A DNA stretch of 6,174 bases from a bacterium (GTDB taxonomy: Bacteria; Zixibacteria; MSB-5A5; GN15; FEB-12), in contig DAOWIM010000180.1 of assembly GCA_030640905.1 (NCBI GenBank), positions 1 to 6,174 on the forward strand, written 5' to 3'. Each line of letters begins with the position of its first letter. Within the stretch, counting starts at the first letter, position 1. The position numbers and the translations under genes are program-made. The notes beneath the pieces are model-generated. The model made no database searches and was not told where the DNA came from. It saw nothing but the letters and a program-made list of their open reading frames with translations. This document shows, piece by piece, positions 1 to 5,238 of this stretch.

Positions 1-82
1 ACCCGGTCGGCGGCTTGGCTGGATTGTTCATTTATTGAACAGCCGTTATCGGTACGAAACGGAGAAACCTGCTTCTAACTGC
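1..82. other. Upstream segment with a 6-5-6 palindrome
   Basis: This segment lies before the argF promoter. A perfect inverted repeat TGTTCA-TTTAT-TGAACA occupies 25-41. It may be an operator or part of a preceding gene's end: forward frames run from the window edge to stops at 36-38, 76-78 and 128-130, but none gives a recognisable protein tail. Confidence 0.3.
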
Positions 83-111
83 TTGACAGTGGCCCATTGC
101 CGCTCTTTATT
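83..111 (+). promoter_or_regulatory. Candidate sigma70-type promoter for argF
   Basis: A perfect -35 hexamer TTGACA (83-88) is followed after exactly 17 bases by TTTATT (106-111), which matches four of six positions of the -10 consensus. This predicts transcription starting near 118 and a leader of about 43 bases before the argF ATG. No ARG-box-like operator (TGAAT-N4-ATTCA) was seen overlapping it. The call rests on hexamers and spacing only. Confidence 0.55.
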
Positions 112-150
112 CCTCACGATTTTGTTGTAGCTATCGATGTCCATTCGCAA

Positions 151-160
151 AGGAGGAGCC
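151..160 (+). promoter_or_regulatory. Ribosome binding site that fixes the argF start
   Basis: AGGAGGAG (151-158) lies directly before ATG 161 at normal spacing. An in-frame upstream ATG at 137 has no Shine-Dalgarno sequence, and its extra eight residues (MSIRKGGA) would be encoded by the ribosome binding site itself. This argues strongly for ATG 161 as the start. Confidence 0.85.
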
Positions 161-1063
161 ATGCCGCGCTCACTATGCCAGATCACAGATTTTACGGCCG
201 ACGAACTCAAGCAGATATTCGAACTCTGCGGGAAAATGAAGAACGGCGAGATTTCACCCAAACCGCTTGAAGGTAAGTCGGTCGCGTGTATTTTCACCAA
301 GGCTTCTCTGCGGACGAGGGTCTCCTTTGAGGTTGGGATCAGCGAATTGGGTGGCAATGCCATCTATATCACCGACAAGGAGATCAAGCTCGGAGAACGG
401 GAATCGGTCGCCGATGCCGCCCATGTGCTCTCGCGCTACGTGGGACTGATCATGATCCGCACTTTCAAGCAGTCGGATGTGGAAGAGTTGGCCCGCCACG
501 CCAGTGTACCGATCGTTAATGGACTGACTGATCTGGTTCATCCCTGTCAGATTCTTGGCGATTATTTCACGGCCCTGGAGCACCTTGAACCAAAAGAGCG
601 CTACAGCGTTGCCTATGTGGGCGATGGTAACAATATCACCAACAGCTGGCTGAATCTGGCCTCCCGGATACCGCTTGATTTCAGGATTGGTACCGCTGCT
701 GATTGCCAGCCCGATCCAGCGATTGTAGAAAAAGCCAGAGCCAACTCAGAGAGTAGGATTCTCATTACCGAAGACCCTAAAGAAGCGGTTGCCGATGCCG
801 ATGTTATCTATACGGATGTGTGGGCCTCGATGGGGCGGAAGCATCTTGTTGATGAGAAAGTAGATAAGCTGAGTAAATACCAACTGAATAACTCACTGTT
901 GGCATTGGCTGGACCGAAGGCGATTGCAATGCACTGTTTGCCTGCTGAAAGAGGACGAGAGATTACTGATGAGGTTATGGATGGACCGCAATCGGTGGTG
1001 TTCGATGAAGCAGAAAACAGACTGCACATTCAGAAAGCTATCATGGCTTTCCTCCTGCAGTAG
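161..1063 (+). CDS. argF: Ornithine carbamoyltransferase
   Basis: This enzyme transfers the carbamoyl group of carbamoyl phosphate to ornithine, giving citrulline in cytoplasmic arginine synthesis. From ATG 161 it is 300 residues, a normal full length for the family. The carbamoyl-phosphate loop is SLRTR (49-53), followed by VSFEVG. Next come LGERES (78-83), the HPCQ motif (127-130) and the GDGNN segment opening the second domain (154-158). The ornithine loop is D219-V-W-A-S-M-G225 and the HCLP motif is at 258-261. The C-terminal stretch DGPQSVVFDEAENRLH is classic for ArgF. The SMG loop argues for ornithine rather than acetyl- or succinyl-ornithine as substrate. One oddity is Leu50 in the carbamoyl-phosphate loop, where most ornithine enzymes have Thr (STRTR). 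The gene has its own promoter, and the next gene follows after 54 bases with no terminator between. Confidence 0.95.
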   Translation: MPRSLCQITDFTADELKQIFELCGKMKNGEISPKPLEGKSVACIFTKASLRTRVSFEVGISELGGNAIYITDKEIKLGERESVADAAHVLSRYVGLIMIRTFKQSDVEELARHASVPIVNGLTDLVHPCQILGDYFTALEHLEPKERYSVAYVGDGNNITNSWLNLASRIPLDFRIGTAADCQPDPAIVEKARANSESRILITEDPKEAVADADVIYTDVWASMGRKHLVDEKVDKLSKYQLNNSLLALAGPKAIAMHCLPAERGREITDEVMDGPQSVVFDEAENRLHIQKAIMAFLLQ

Positions 1064-1117
1064 CCCGAGCTTCCAGACAGACTCAACAGCGACTATTCAA
1101 AGGAAAGGAGACGCCGG

Positions 1118-1990
1118 ATGCGTTCTCACAAATCACTAAAGTTGCTGTTGGGTCTGGTTGTTGTGACGTGCCTCACTATGGTCTGGGTAGGGTGTTCCGA
1201 GGACGAAGTCGTTTCGACCCAGGCTACGCCGGGCGATGTCACCGACCCCGAATACCTTGTTATCAACGAACAGGTTGGAACATTTATCGATTCAACCATT
1301 GCCATTACCAAGAGCGGACTGGTTTGCATTTCGCAAATGGTAACTGATACGTTGGTTGACCCGGTCAACTATGGACCGATTGATCCAGAGACAGATTCGG
1401 CCTCGTCCGTCTATACGGGCGGTTGGCACATTGTCTATGTTTCACAGGTCGAAACAGCCTACAGAATTGCCATCCGCGATTCGGTCCAGTACCGAGGTGT
1501 CGATGGCGCTCCTCAGGCAACATCGTCCGGCCTGGCGTCAATGACCTATGGTCACCAGTGGATATTTGCGATGTCCGATACGACTGTTGACTATGTGGAA
1601 TTCGATGGCGAACAGAGGTTTGTCTATACTGGTCTCAATACCACTTCAGCCACCATCAATGGCACCAGTGAATTCCACGTGCATTCAAAAGACTACTCAA
1701 GCAATCCCGATATTTGGCCCGACAGGATCAGAGACTTCAGCTTCACAGCCACAGCCACCGATCTGGTTGTGGTACAGAGTATGTCGGGTTGGTCGAACGC
1801 CTGTCCGACCTCTGGAACTGTTACCGGTACAATCGAGTTCGTCAGTCAGGATGGAGCGGGTGATCCGACAACACGCACCTGGACCTTCAGCCTGGTCTTC
1901 GCCGATGGCGTCGTGACGCAGACAATCCGCCGTGGCACTACCTACTGGACGAGCACTGTGGAAGTCTGCATACCGTCAAGTGCCACCTAA
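1118..1990 (+). CDS. Putative outer-membrane lipoprotein, beta-rich, function unknown
   Basis: I do not recognise this 290-residue protein as a named family. The start is well supported: AAGGAG (1105-1110) sits seven bases before ATG 1118. The N-terminus has Arg2, His4, Lys5 and Lys8, then a hydrophobic run (9-25) ending in V-W-V-G-C26, a lipoprotein signal with Cys26 as the lipidated residue. Trp at -3 is unusual for a lipobox. Ser at +2 would favour outer-membrane sorting under the E. coli rule. The mature part is rich in Thr, Ser, Val and aromatic residues in alternating patterns, which suggests beta structure with no internal membrane segment. Cys229 (ACPTSGTVTGT) and Cys284 (VEVC) flank a final beta block and could form a disulfide. 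The style matches secreted lipoproteins common in FCB-group genomes. The gene probably shares the argF transcript, which ends at the terminator 20 bases downstream. Confidence 0.8.
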   Translation: MRSHKSLKLLLGLVVVTCLTMVWVGCSEDEVVSTQATPGDVTDPEYLVINEQVGTFIDSTIAITKSGLVCISQMVTDTLVDPVNYGPIDPETDSASSVYTGGWHIVYVSQVETAYRIAIRDSVQYRGVDGAPQATSSGLASMTYGHQWIFAMSDTTVDYVEFDGEQRFVYTGLNTTSATINGTSEFHVHSKDYSSNPDIWPDRIRDFSFTATATDLVVVQSMSGWSNACPTSGTVTGTIEFVSQDGAGDPTTRTWTFSLVFADGVVTQTIRRGTTYWTSTVEVCIPSSAT

Positions 1991-2010
1991 GCATATAGCA
2001 AGAGAATCCC

Positions 2011-2038
2011 AAAGCCCGGTTTACGCCGGGCTTTTTTT
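2011..2038 (+). terminator. Strong intrinsic terminator
   Basis: A perfect nine-base-pair stem (AAAGCCCGG at 2011-2019, CCGGGCTTT at 2026-2034) with a six-base loop runs into seven consecutive T residues (2032-2038). It sits 20 bases after the lipoprotein stop codon and should end transcription from the argF-lipoprotein unit. Confidence 0.93.
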
Positions 2039-2085
2039 ATGCCAGAGCAGATGCTGCGACCGACCTGCGGCCCAACCGAGTTTTG

Positions 2086-2114
2086 TTGACATCGGCCACT
2101 CGTTCACCTACATA
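2086..2114 (+). promoter_or_regulatory. Candidate promoter overlapping the thioesterase 5' end
   Basis: A perfect TTGACA (2086-2091) lies 17 bases upstream of TACATA (2109-2114). The -10 match is weak, but the placement just after a terminator and before a gene is what a promoter needs. The predicted transcription start (about 2120-2122) coincides with ATG 2122, so the transcript would have almost no leader. Confidence 0.45.
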
Positions 2115-2121
2115 TCACAGT

Positions 2122-2556
2122 ATGGAAGAAGTGCTGAAGTATCCCGGTTGTTTTGTCTGTGGGGACGATAACAGGTGCGGTTTGAAAGCCAAGTTCTACT
2201 CCGACGGGAATCAGGTAGTTACCGAGTTGACGGCCCAGCGGGATTTTGAGGGCTATCAGGACATCTATCATGGTGGCATTATTGCAACCGTTCTTGATGA
2301 GGTTATGGTCAAGGCGATCCTGGCAGATCAACGATATGCCGTAACTGCTGAGATGACGGTGCGCTTTTTCAAGCCGGTTCCGGTTGGAGAGAAGCTGAGA
2401 TTTGTCGGGAAAATAGTAAAGACCAGAGGCCGCATGTTCATCACCGAGAGTGAAGCCACAGGTGAGGATGGAACCGTATTTGCCCGCGCCACCGGCAAAT
2501 ACATTGAAGCCAGAGGGCCTTTGAAACAATCCCTTGTGAAATCAACCGAGCAATAG
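2122..2556 (+). CDS. PaaI-like hotdog-fold acyl-CoA thioesterase
   Basis: A 144-residue cytoplasmic protein of the PaaI-like hotdog superfamily, whose members hydrolyse acyl-CoA thioesters; the substrate cannot be told from sequence. The N-terminus carries Cys10-F-V-Cys13-G..N..Cys19-G-L, the CxxCG...GL head found in a subset of these proteins. The hotdog signature is H50-G-G52 leading into the central helix with D59-E60 (HGGIIATVLDE). The following strand is EMTVRFFKPVPVG (77-89), typical of the fold. Length is normal for a single-domain hotdog protein. I chose ATG 2122 because the reading frame upstream offers only TTG 2083, which overlaps the candidate promoter and would add residues before the conserved head. 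ATG 2122 has no visible Shine-Dalgarno sequence, in contrast to argF, the lipoprotein and the chelatase gene here. The gene appears to be a single-gene unit. Confidence 0.88.
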   Translation: MEEVLKYPGCFVCGDDNRCGLKAKFYSDGNQVVTELTAQRDFEGYQDIYHGGIIATVLDEVMVKAILADQRYAVTAEMTVRFFKPVPVGEKLRFVGKIVKTRGRMFITESEATGEDGTVFARATGKYIEARGPLKQSLVKSTEQ

Positions 2557-2693
2557 TGTACTTTTGGTTCATGGTTTTCCCGATTGCCGTCCGATTGTAA
2601 TCGGCTATCCCTTGTAACTCAATACAGCTAAGCCTGTTCGCTGCGCGCCTGTGTTCGGCTCAGGTGGCATTGACTTTGCAGTGGTCCGAAGAC
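2557..2693. other. Intergenic segment without a clear signal
   Basis: This 137-base gap separates the thioesterase from the next gene. It contains one perfect short palindrome, CCGATT-GT-AATCGG (2591-2604), with no T tract after it, so it is not an intrinsic terminator and could be an operator or chance. I found no convincing -35/-10 pair and no strong Shine-Dalgarno sequence before ATG 2694 or before the alternative GTG at 2664. Confidence 0.5.
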
Positions 2694-3206
2694 ATGAAAA
2701 TAGACCGCCCGCCACTGAAATGTTATGTTGCTGCTATTCGGAATGCATCGGTTGACACAATCCTGGGCGAAAAAGGGTTCTCCAATGGACTGATTGCCTT
2801 TGCCATTCCAGATTACGGAGTTCTTTTTCGCTGTCGGGCCGAAGGTACGCTGATTGATCTTGAGTTTGGGGCCTTTTTTGGTCTTCTGGAATTTATCGGC
2901 TCCAATTTGGTCTCTGAAAACATCCGATCCTTAAACGTGGTTTCATCTGCTCCACAATTAGTTTTTGCTTTTGATGGCAGGTCGCGCCTGCTTACGGAGA
3001 ATTCCGAACGCAAGCGGCTGCTGAAGGAGTACAGCGCAAAATACAAGCTGTCAATCAGCTATCTGGAGTCGATCTCCAACCGTGCCCTCTGGCCGCCATC
3101 GGAATATCCATCACTTCGACAAGCCAACCTGGTCCGTCTTGAGAAAAGCGAAAAAGATTTCTCAAGACAACGCTTCATGCCCTTCCAGAAATATGCAAGG
3201 CTGTAG
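2694..3206 (+). CDS. Conserved-looking hypothetical protein, possible RNase H-like fold
   Basis: I do not recognise this protein by name. From ATG 2694 it is 170 residues; an in-frame GTG at 2664 would add ten (MALTLQWSED), and neither start has a good ribosome binding site. There is no signal peptide or membrane segment, so it is probably cytoplasmic. The apparent order is strand (KCYVAAIRNAS, 9-19), strand (GLIAFAIPDYG, 32-42), strand (VLFRCRAEGT, 43-52), helix (DLEFGAFFGLLEFI, 55-68), strand (IRSLNVVSS, 77-85), a short helix (APQLVFAFDG), a charged helix (SERKRLLKEYSAKY) and strand LSISYLESIS (119-128). That order is like RNase HI, with Glu57 at the helix position of its catalytic Glu. However, Asn17/Ser19 and Ser84-Ser85 stand where catalytic Asp residues would be, so nuclease activity is doubtful. 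The fold assignment is inference. The tail (143-170) is basic and polar. Confidence 0.7.
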   Translation: MKIDRPPLKCYVAAIRNASVDTILGEKGFSNGLIAFAIPDYGVLFRCRAEGTLIDLEFGAFFGLLEFIGSNLVSENIRSLNVVSSAPQLVFAFDGRSRLLTENSERKRLLKEYSAKYKLSISYLESISNRALWPPSEYPSLRQANLVRLEKSEKDFSRQRFMPFQKYARL

Positions 3207-3235
3207 TACACTGGTTTATATTAGCCCACCCTAAA

Positions 3236-3254
3236 TAAAATGATAATAAGTTGT
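3236..3254 (+). promoter_or_regulatory. Possible second, weak Fur-like half site
   Basis: Positions 3242-3247 read GATAAT, an exact Fur hexamer, and the preceding hexamer TAAAAT (3236-3241) matches it at four of six bases. The third hexamer does not fit. The site abuts the -35 element at 3254. It is weak and in an AT-rich stretch, so it may be chance. Confidence 0.25.
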
Positions 3255-3281
3255 TGACAGACCAACTGGAGAGTATATATT
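3254..3281 (+). promoter_or_regulatory. Near-consensus sigma70 promoter for the chelatase unit
   Basis: A perfect TTGACA (3254-3259) is followed after 16 bases by TATATT (3276-3281), five of six matches to TATAAT. It lies in a visibly AT-rich gap and predicts transcription starting near 3288, giving a leader of about 75 bases that contains the palindrome at 3299-3319. It is the best promoter match in the window. Confidence 0.7.
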
Positions 3282-3298
3282 TGCATCCGAAACTTAAA

Positions 3299-3319
3299 TG
3301 AAAATGAATATCATTTTCA
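3299..3319. promoter_or_regulatory. Probable Fur box (iron-responsive operator)
   Basis: A perfect inverted repeat, arms TGAAAATGA (3299-3307) and TCATTTTCA (3311-3319) around ATA. The inner 19 bases (3300-3318) match the classical Fur consensus GATAATGATAATCATTATC at 15 of 19 positions by my alignment. It sits about 11-31 bases downstream of the predicted transcription start, where a bound repressor would block initiation or early elongation. A related metalloregulator (Zur, PerR, Mur) with a similar site cannot be excluded. Confidence 0.7.
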
Positions 3320-3363
3320 AATAGATTCAATTGGACATTAAATAAAGTATTGAGAGGTACAGC

Positions 3364-4296
3364 ATGAGATACTGGACTTTGGTATTAGCACTGGCTTTGA
3401 TTTTTCTGTTTGGCAGCTTCACTAACGCTACAGAAAAGCGCGGGTTACTTATTGTTGCTCATGGCGCCCCATTTGATGTTTGGAACCAGCCAGTGCTTGA
3501 TGTAGAAAAACAGGTAAAGGAAATTCTTGACAGCGAACAGTCTCAGGCCATTGCGGTAGTACGTGTTGCCTTAATGGAGTTTACTGAACCTTCGGTTGCG
3601 AGTGCTCTTGCCGATATGGAGAAACTGGGCATTGAGCAGGTATATGTTTTGCCGTTGTTTATTGGGCCATCAAGCCACACTTTCTATGATCTTCCGACAA
3701 TACTCGGACTCCATTCTGAAAAACGCGCGGTTGAACAATTGCGCGAGGAAGGAATCAAGATTGTTGACACCGACATGAAACTGACTATCGGTCCGACCAT
3801 TGATGTCAGTACAATAACGGAGATTCTAACGGATCGAGTCTCGGAGTTGATGGACGATCCCACAAGATCAGCTCTTATAATCTTATCCCACGGGGACCGC
3901 TGGTTTGAACCGTTGTGGGAACAGCAATCAAAAGAAATAGGTGCCCACATTTGTGGGGCGCTCGGTATACAATACTTCGACTATAGCTTTGTTGAAATGG
4001 GCCAGGGATTTATGGCTGACGGCGCCCCCGTGATATTTCGTGCCTTGGATAAGCATGAAAACATACTCGTTGTCGGTATGTACCTATCAATGGGTGTCGA
4101 GAAGTTGGTGATGAACTCCTCAGCAAGTTTGGGTGGCATGCAAATCAAGGGTGCTGAGATGTTTTCCGATCACGACGTACGGTTAGCTTCCAGGGGACTT
4201 CTGCCGGACAAGCGAATAGCCCGATGGGTTGTTGACAAAGTATATGAATGGCTTAATATCCATGATGATTCCGTTACCCCTGATTCACACGATTAG
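3364..4296 (+). CDS. Exported two-domain CbiX-type chelatase-like protein
   Basis: This 310-residue protein belongs to the sirohydrochlorin chelatase superfamily (CbiX/SirB/CbiK), which inserts Co or Fe into tetrapyrroles. ATG 3364 follows GAGAGG (3352-3357) at six bases. A signal peptide is clear: Arg2, hydrophobic core 3-19, likely cleavage after T20-N-A22, placing the protein in the periplasm rather than the cytoplasm where B12 and sirohaem synthesis occur. Two similar halves follow. The first begins LLIVAHGAP with His33 and continues MEFTEPSVASALADMEKLG and VLPLFIGPSSHTFYDLP, with His105 as the second metal-binding candidate. The second begins ALIILSHGDRW with His176, but the matching later segment (VVGMYLSMGVEKLVM, 236-250) has no histidine. 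The gene lies behind a probable Fur box, so it is likely induced by low iron. Periplasmic relatives such as Desulfovibrio CbiK-P bind haem, so haem or iron handling is a plausible role; this is inference. Confidence 0.85.
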   Translation: MRYWTLVLALALIFLFGSFTNATEKRGLLIVAHGAPFDVWNQPVLDVEKQVKEILDSEQSQAIAVVRVALMEFTEPSVASALADMEKLGIEQVYVLPLFIGPSSHTFYDLPTILGLHSEKRAVEQLREEGIKIVDTDMKLTIGPTIDVSTITEILTDRVSELMDDPTRSALIILSHGDRWFEPLWEQQSKEIGAHICGALGIQYFDYSFVEMGQGFMADGAPVIFRALDKHENILVVGMYLSMGVEKLVMNSSASLGGMQIKGAEMFSDHDVRLASRGLLPDKRIARWVVDKVYEWLNIHDDSVTPDSHD

Positions 4297-4318
4297 GTTA
4301 ATAACAAGAGGAACTGTG

Positions 4319-4339
4319 ATGATATCAGACAGGCTTTGA
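4319..4339 (+). other. Six-codon mini reading frame before the methyltransferase
   Basis: AAGAGGAA (4306-4313) is a good ribosome binding site, yet the ATG it serves (4319) opens a frame that reads MISDRL and stops at TGA 4337-4339, two bases before the methyltransferase ATG at 4342. The methyltransferase frame itself is open from 4297 but has no ATG at the right distance from this site. The arrangement suggests a leader mini-gene with stop-restart coupling, or a frameshift at the 5' end of the methyltransferase gene. Confidence 0.4.
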
Positions 4340-4341
4340 GG

Positions 4342-5109
4342 ATGAGTGGGATAAAGCCAGACGATTCACAGCAACTGTACGTTGACGGCTGCCTCTACGA
4401 CCTGGAAAACAAGTACTTCGTAGAAGATGTTCCATTTTACCTGGAGCAAGCCGGGAAATTTGGCGGGCCTGTTTTGGAATTGGCTTGCGGAACCGGAAGA
4501 ATCACTATTCCATTGGCCGAGAAAGGCTTTGAGATCGTTGGAATTGATTTGTCGCCACCGATGCTCGAGCGTGCCCGAAAGAAGGCTGCCGAGAAAAGAC
4601 TGAAGATCGAGTGGATTGAAGCGGACTGTCGAACGTTCAAACTTCAGAAGAAATTTAATCTCATTTTTATTCCGTACAACTCGATAGCCCACATCCACGA
4701 CCGCGAGAGTCACGAGGCATTGTTCGCCTGTGTTAAGAAGCATTTGGCTGACGACGGTAGGTTTGTCATCGATTGGTTTAACCCTCGTCTTGATATTCTG
4801 CTGAGAGATGCCGGTAAGCGTTACTCCGTAATGGAACGCTCCAATCCCGATGGTAGCGGAATGGTTACGATTACGGAGAACAACGTTTACGATGCGGCCA
4901 GTCAGATCAACAGAATCAAGTGGTATTACAAGTTCGGTGATCGGGATGAGGTGGTCCGAGAGCTCAATATGCGCATCCTTTACCCCCAGGAACTCGATGC
5001 GTTACTCCATTATAACGGTTTTACCATCGAAGCCAAATATGGCAACTACGATGAAAGCCCATTTGAATCATCGTCAATCCACCAGCTTGTTGTCAGTCGC
5101 CACCGATAG
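4342..5109 (+). CDS. Class I SAM-dependent methyltransferase
   Basis: A 255-residue cytoplasmic enzyme with a Rossmann-type SAM-binding domain. The N-terminal lead VEDVPFYLEQAGKFGGP (28-43) runs into motif I, ELACGTGR (46-53). Next come GIDLSPPML (67-75) with Asp69 for the SAM ribose, EADC (93-96) with Asp95 near the adenine, and the FNLIFIPYNSIAHI strand-turn (105-118). The C-terminal half (FVIDWFNPRLD, then a beta-rich part rich in charged and aromatic residues) resembles small-molecule methyltransferases, but the substrate is unknown. It follows the chelatase by 45 bases with no terminator, so it is probably in the same Fur-controlled transcript. The start is uncertain: ATG 4342 has GAGG directly touching it, too close for normal initiation, and TTG 4336 is an alternative. 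Restart after the mini-frame at 4319-4339 would explain this. Confidence 0.85.
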   Translation: MSGIKPDDSQQLYVDGCLYDLENKYFVEDVPFYLEQAGKFGGPVLELACGTGRITIPLAEKGFEIVGIDLSPPMLERARKKAAEKRLKIEWIEADCRTFKLQKKFNLIFIPYNSIAHIHDRESHEALFACVKKHLADDGRFVIDWFNPRLDILLRDAGKRYSVMERSNPDGSGMVTITENNVYDAASQINRIKWYYKFGDRDEVVRELNMRILYPQELDALLHYNGFTIEAKYGNYDESPFESSSIHQLVVSRHR

Positions 5110-5127
5110 CAGGATTTTTCACTGCGG

Positions 5128-5163
5128 CCAATTGCACATTTTGTGAACCAATTCGATGAATTG
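5128..5163. repeat. Short CAATT repeats and palindrome upstream of the ParB-like gene
   Basis: CCAATT occurs at 5128-5133 and again at 5148-5153, exactly 20 bases apart. The second copy forms a perfect palindrome, CAATTC-GAT-GAATTG (5149-5163). Spacing of about two helical turns is operator-like, but the elements are short and could be chance. No clear promoter or terminator was found in the 129-base gap 5110-5238. Confidence 0.3.
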
Positions 5164-5238
5164 CCGTTCGGTTTCACCCCAGCTTCTACTCTGGAATCTC
5201 AACTATTTGTATCGTTAAGGGCTGCTGAGGCTTAACTG

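Noticed and set aside
25..41. ARG box for ArgR control of argF
   Set aside because: An ARG box has TGAAT then ATTCA; this palindrome has TTCA then TGAA, so the half sites are in the wrong order.
137..160. Upstream ATG at 137 as the argF start
   Set aside because: It has no ribosome binding site, and the added codons overlap the strong AGGAGGAG that serves ATG 161.
2083..2121. TTG 2083 as the thioesterase start (13 extra residues)
   Set aside because: The codon overlaps a TTGACA promoter element, has no good ribosome binding site, and the extra residues lie before the conserved CxxCG head.
2104..2529. A 141-codon open frame on the minus strand opposite the thioesterase
   Set aside because: It mirrors a well-supported hotdog gene, has no recognisable motifs, and fits an antisense shadow of coding sequence.
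2591..2604. Terminator after the thioesterase gene
   Set aside because: The palindrome CCGATTGTAATCGG is short, has a two-base centre, and is not followed by a T run.
2752..2757. TTGACA inside the hypothetical gene
   Set aside because: No suitable -10 element follows at 16-18 bases, and it lies within coding sequence, so it is probably chance.
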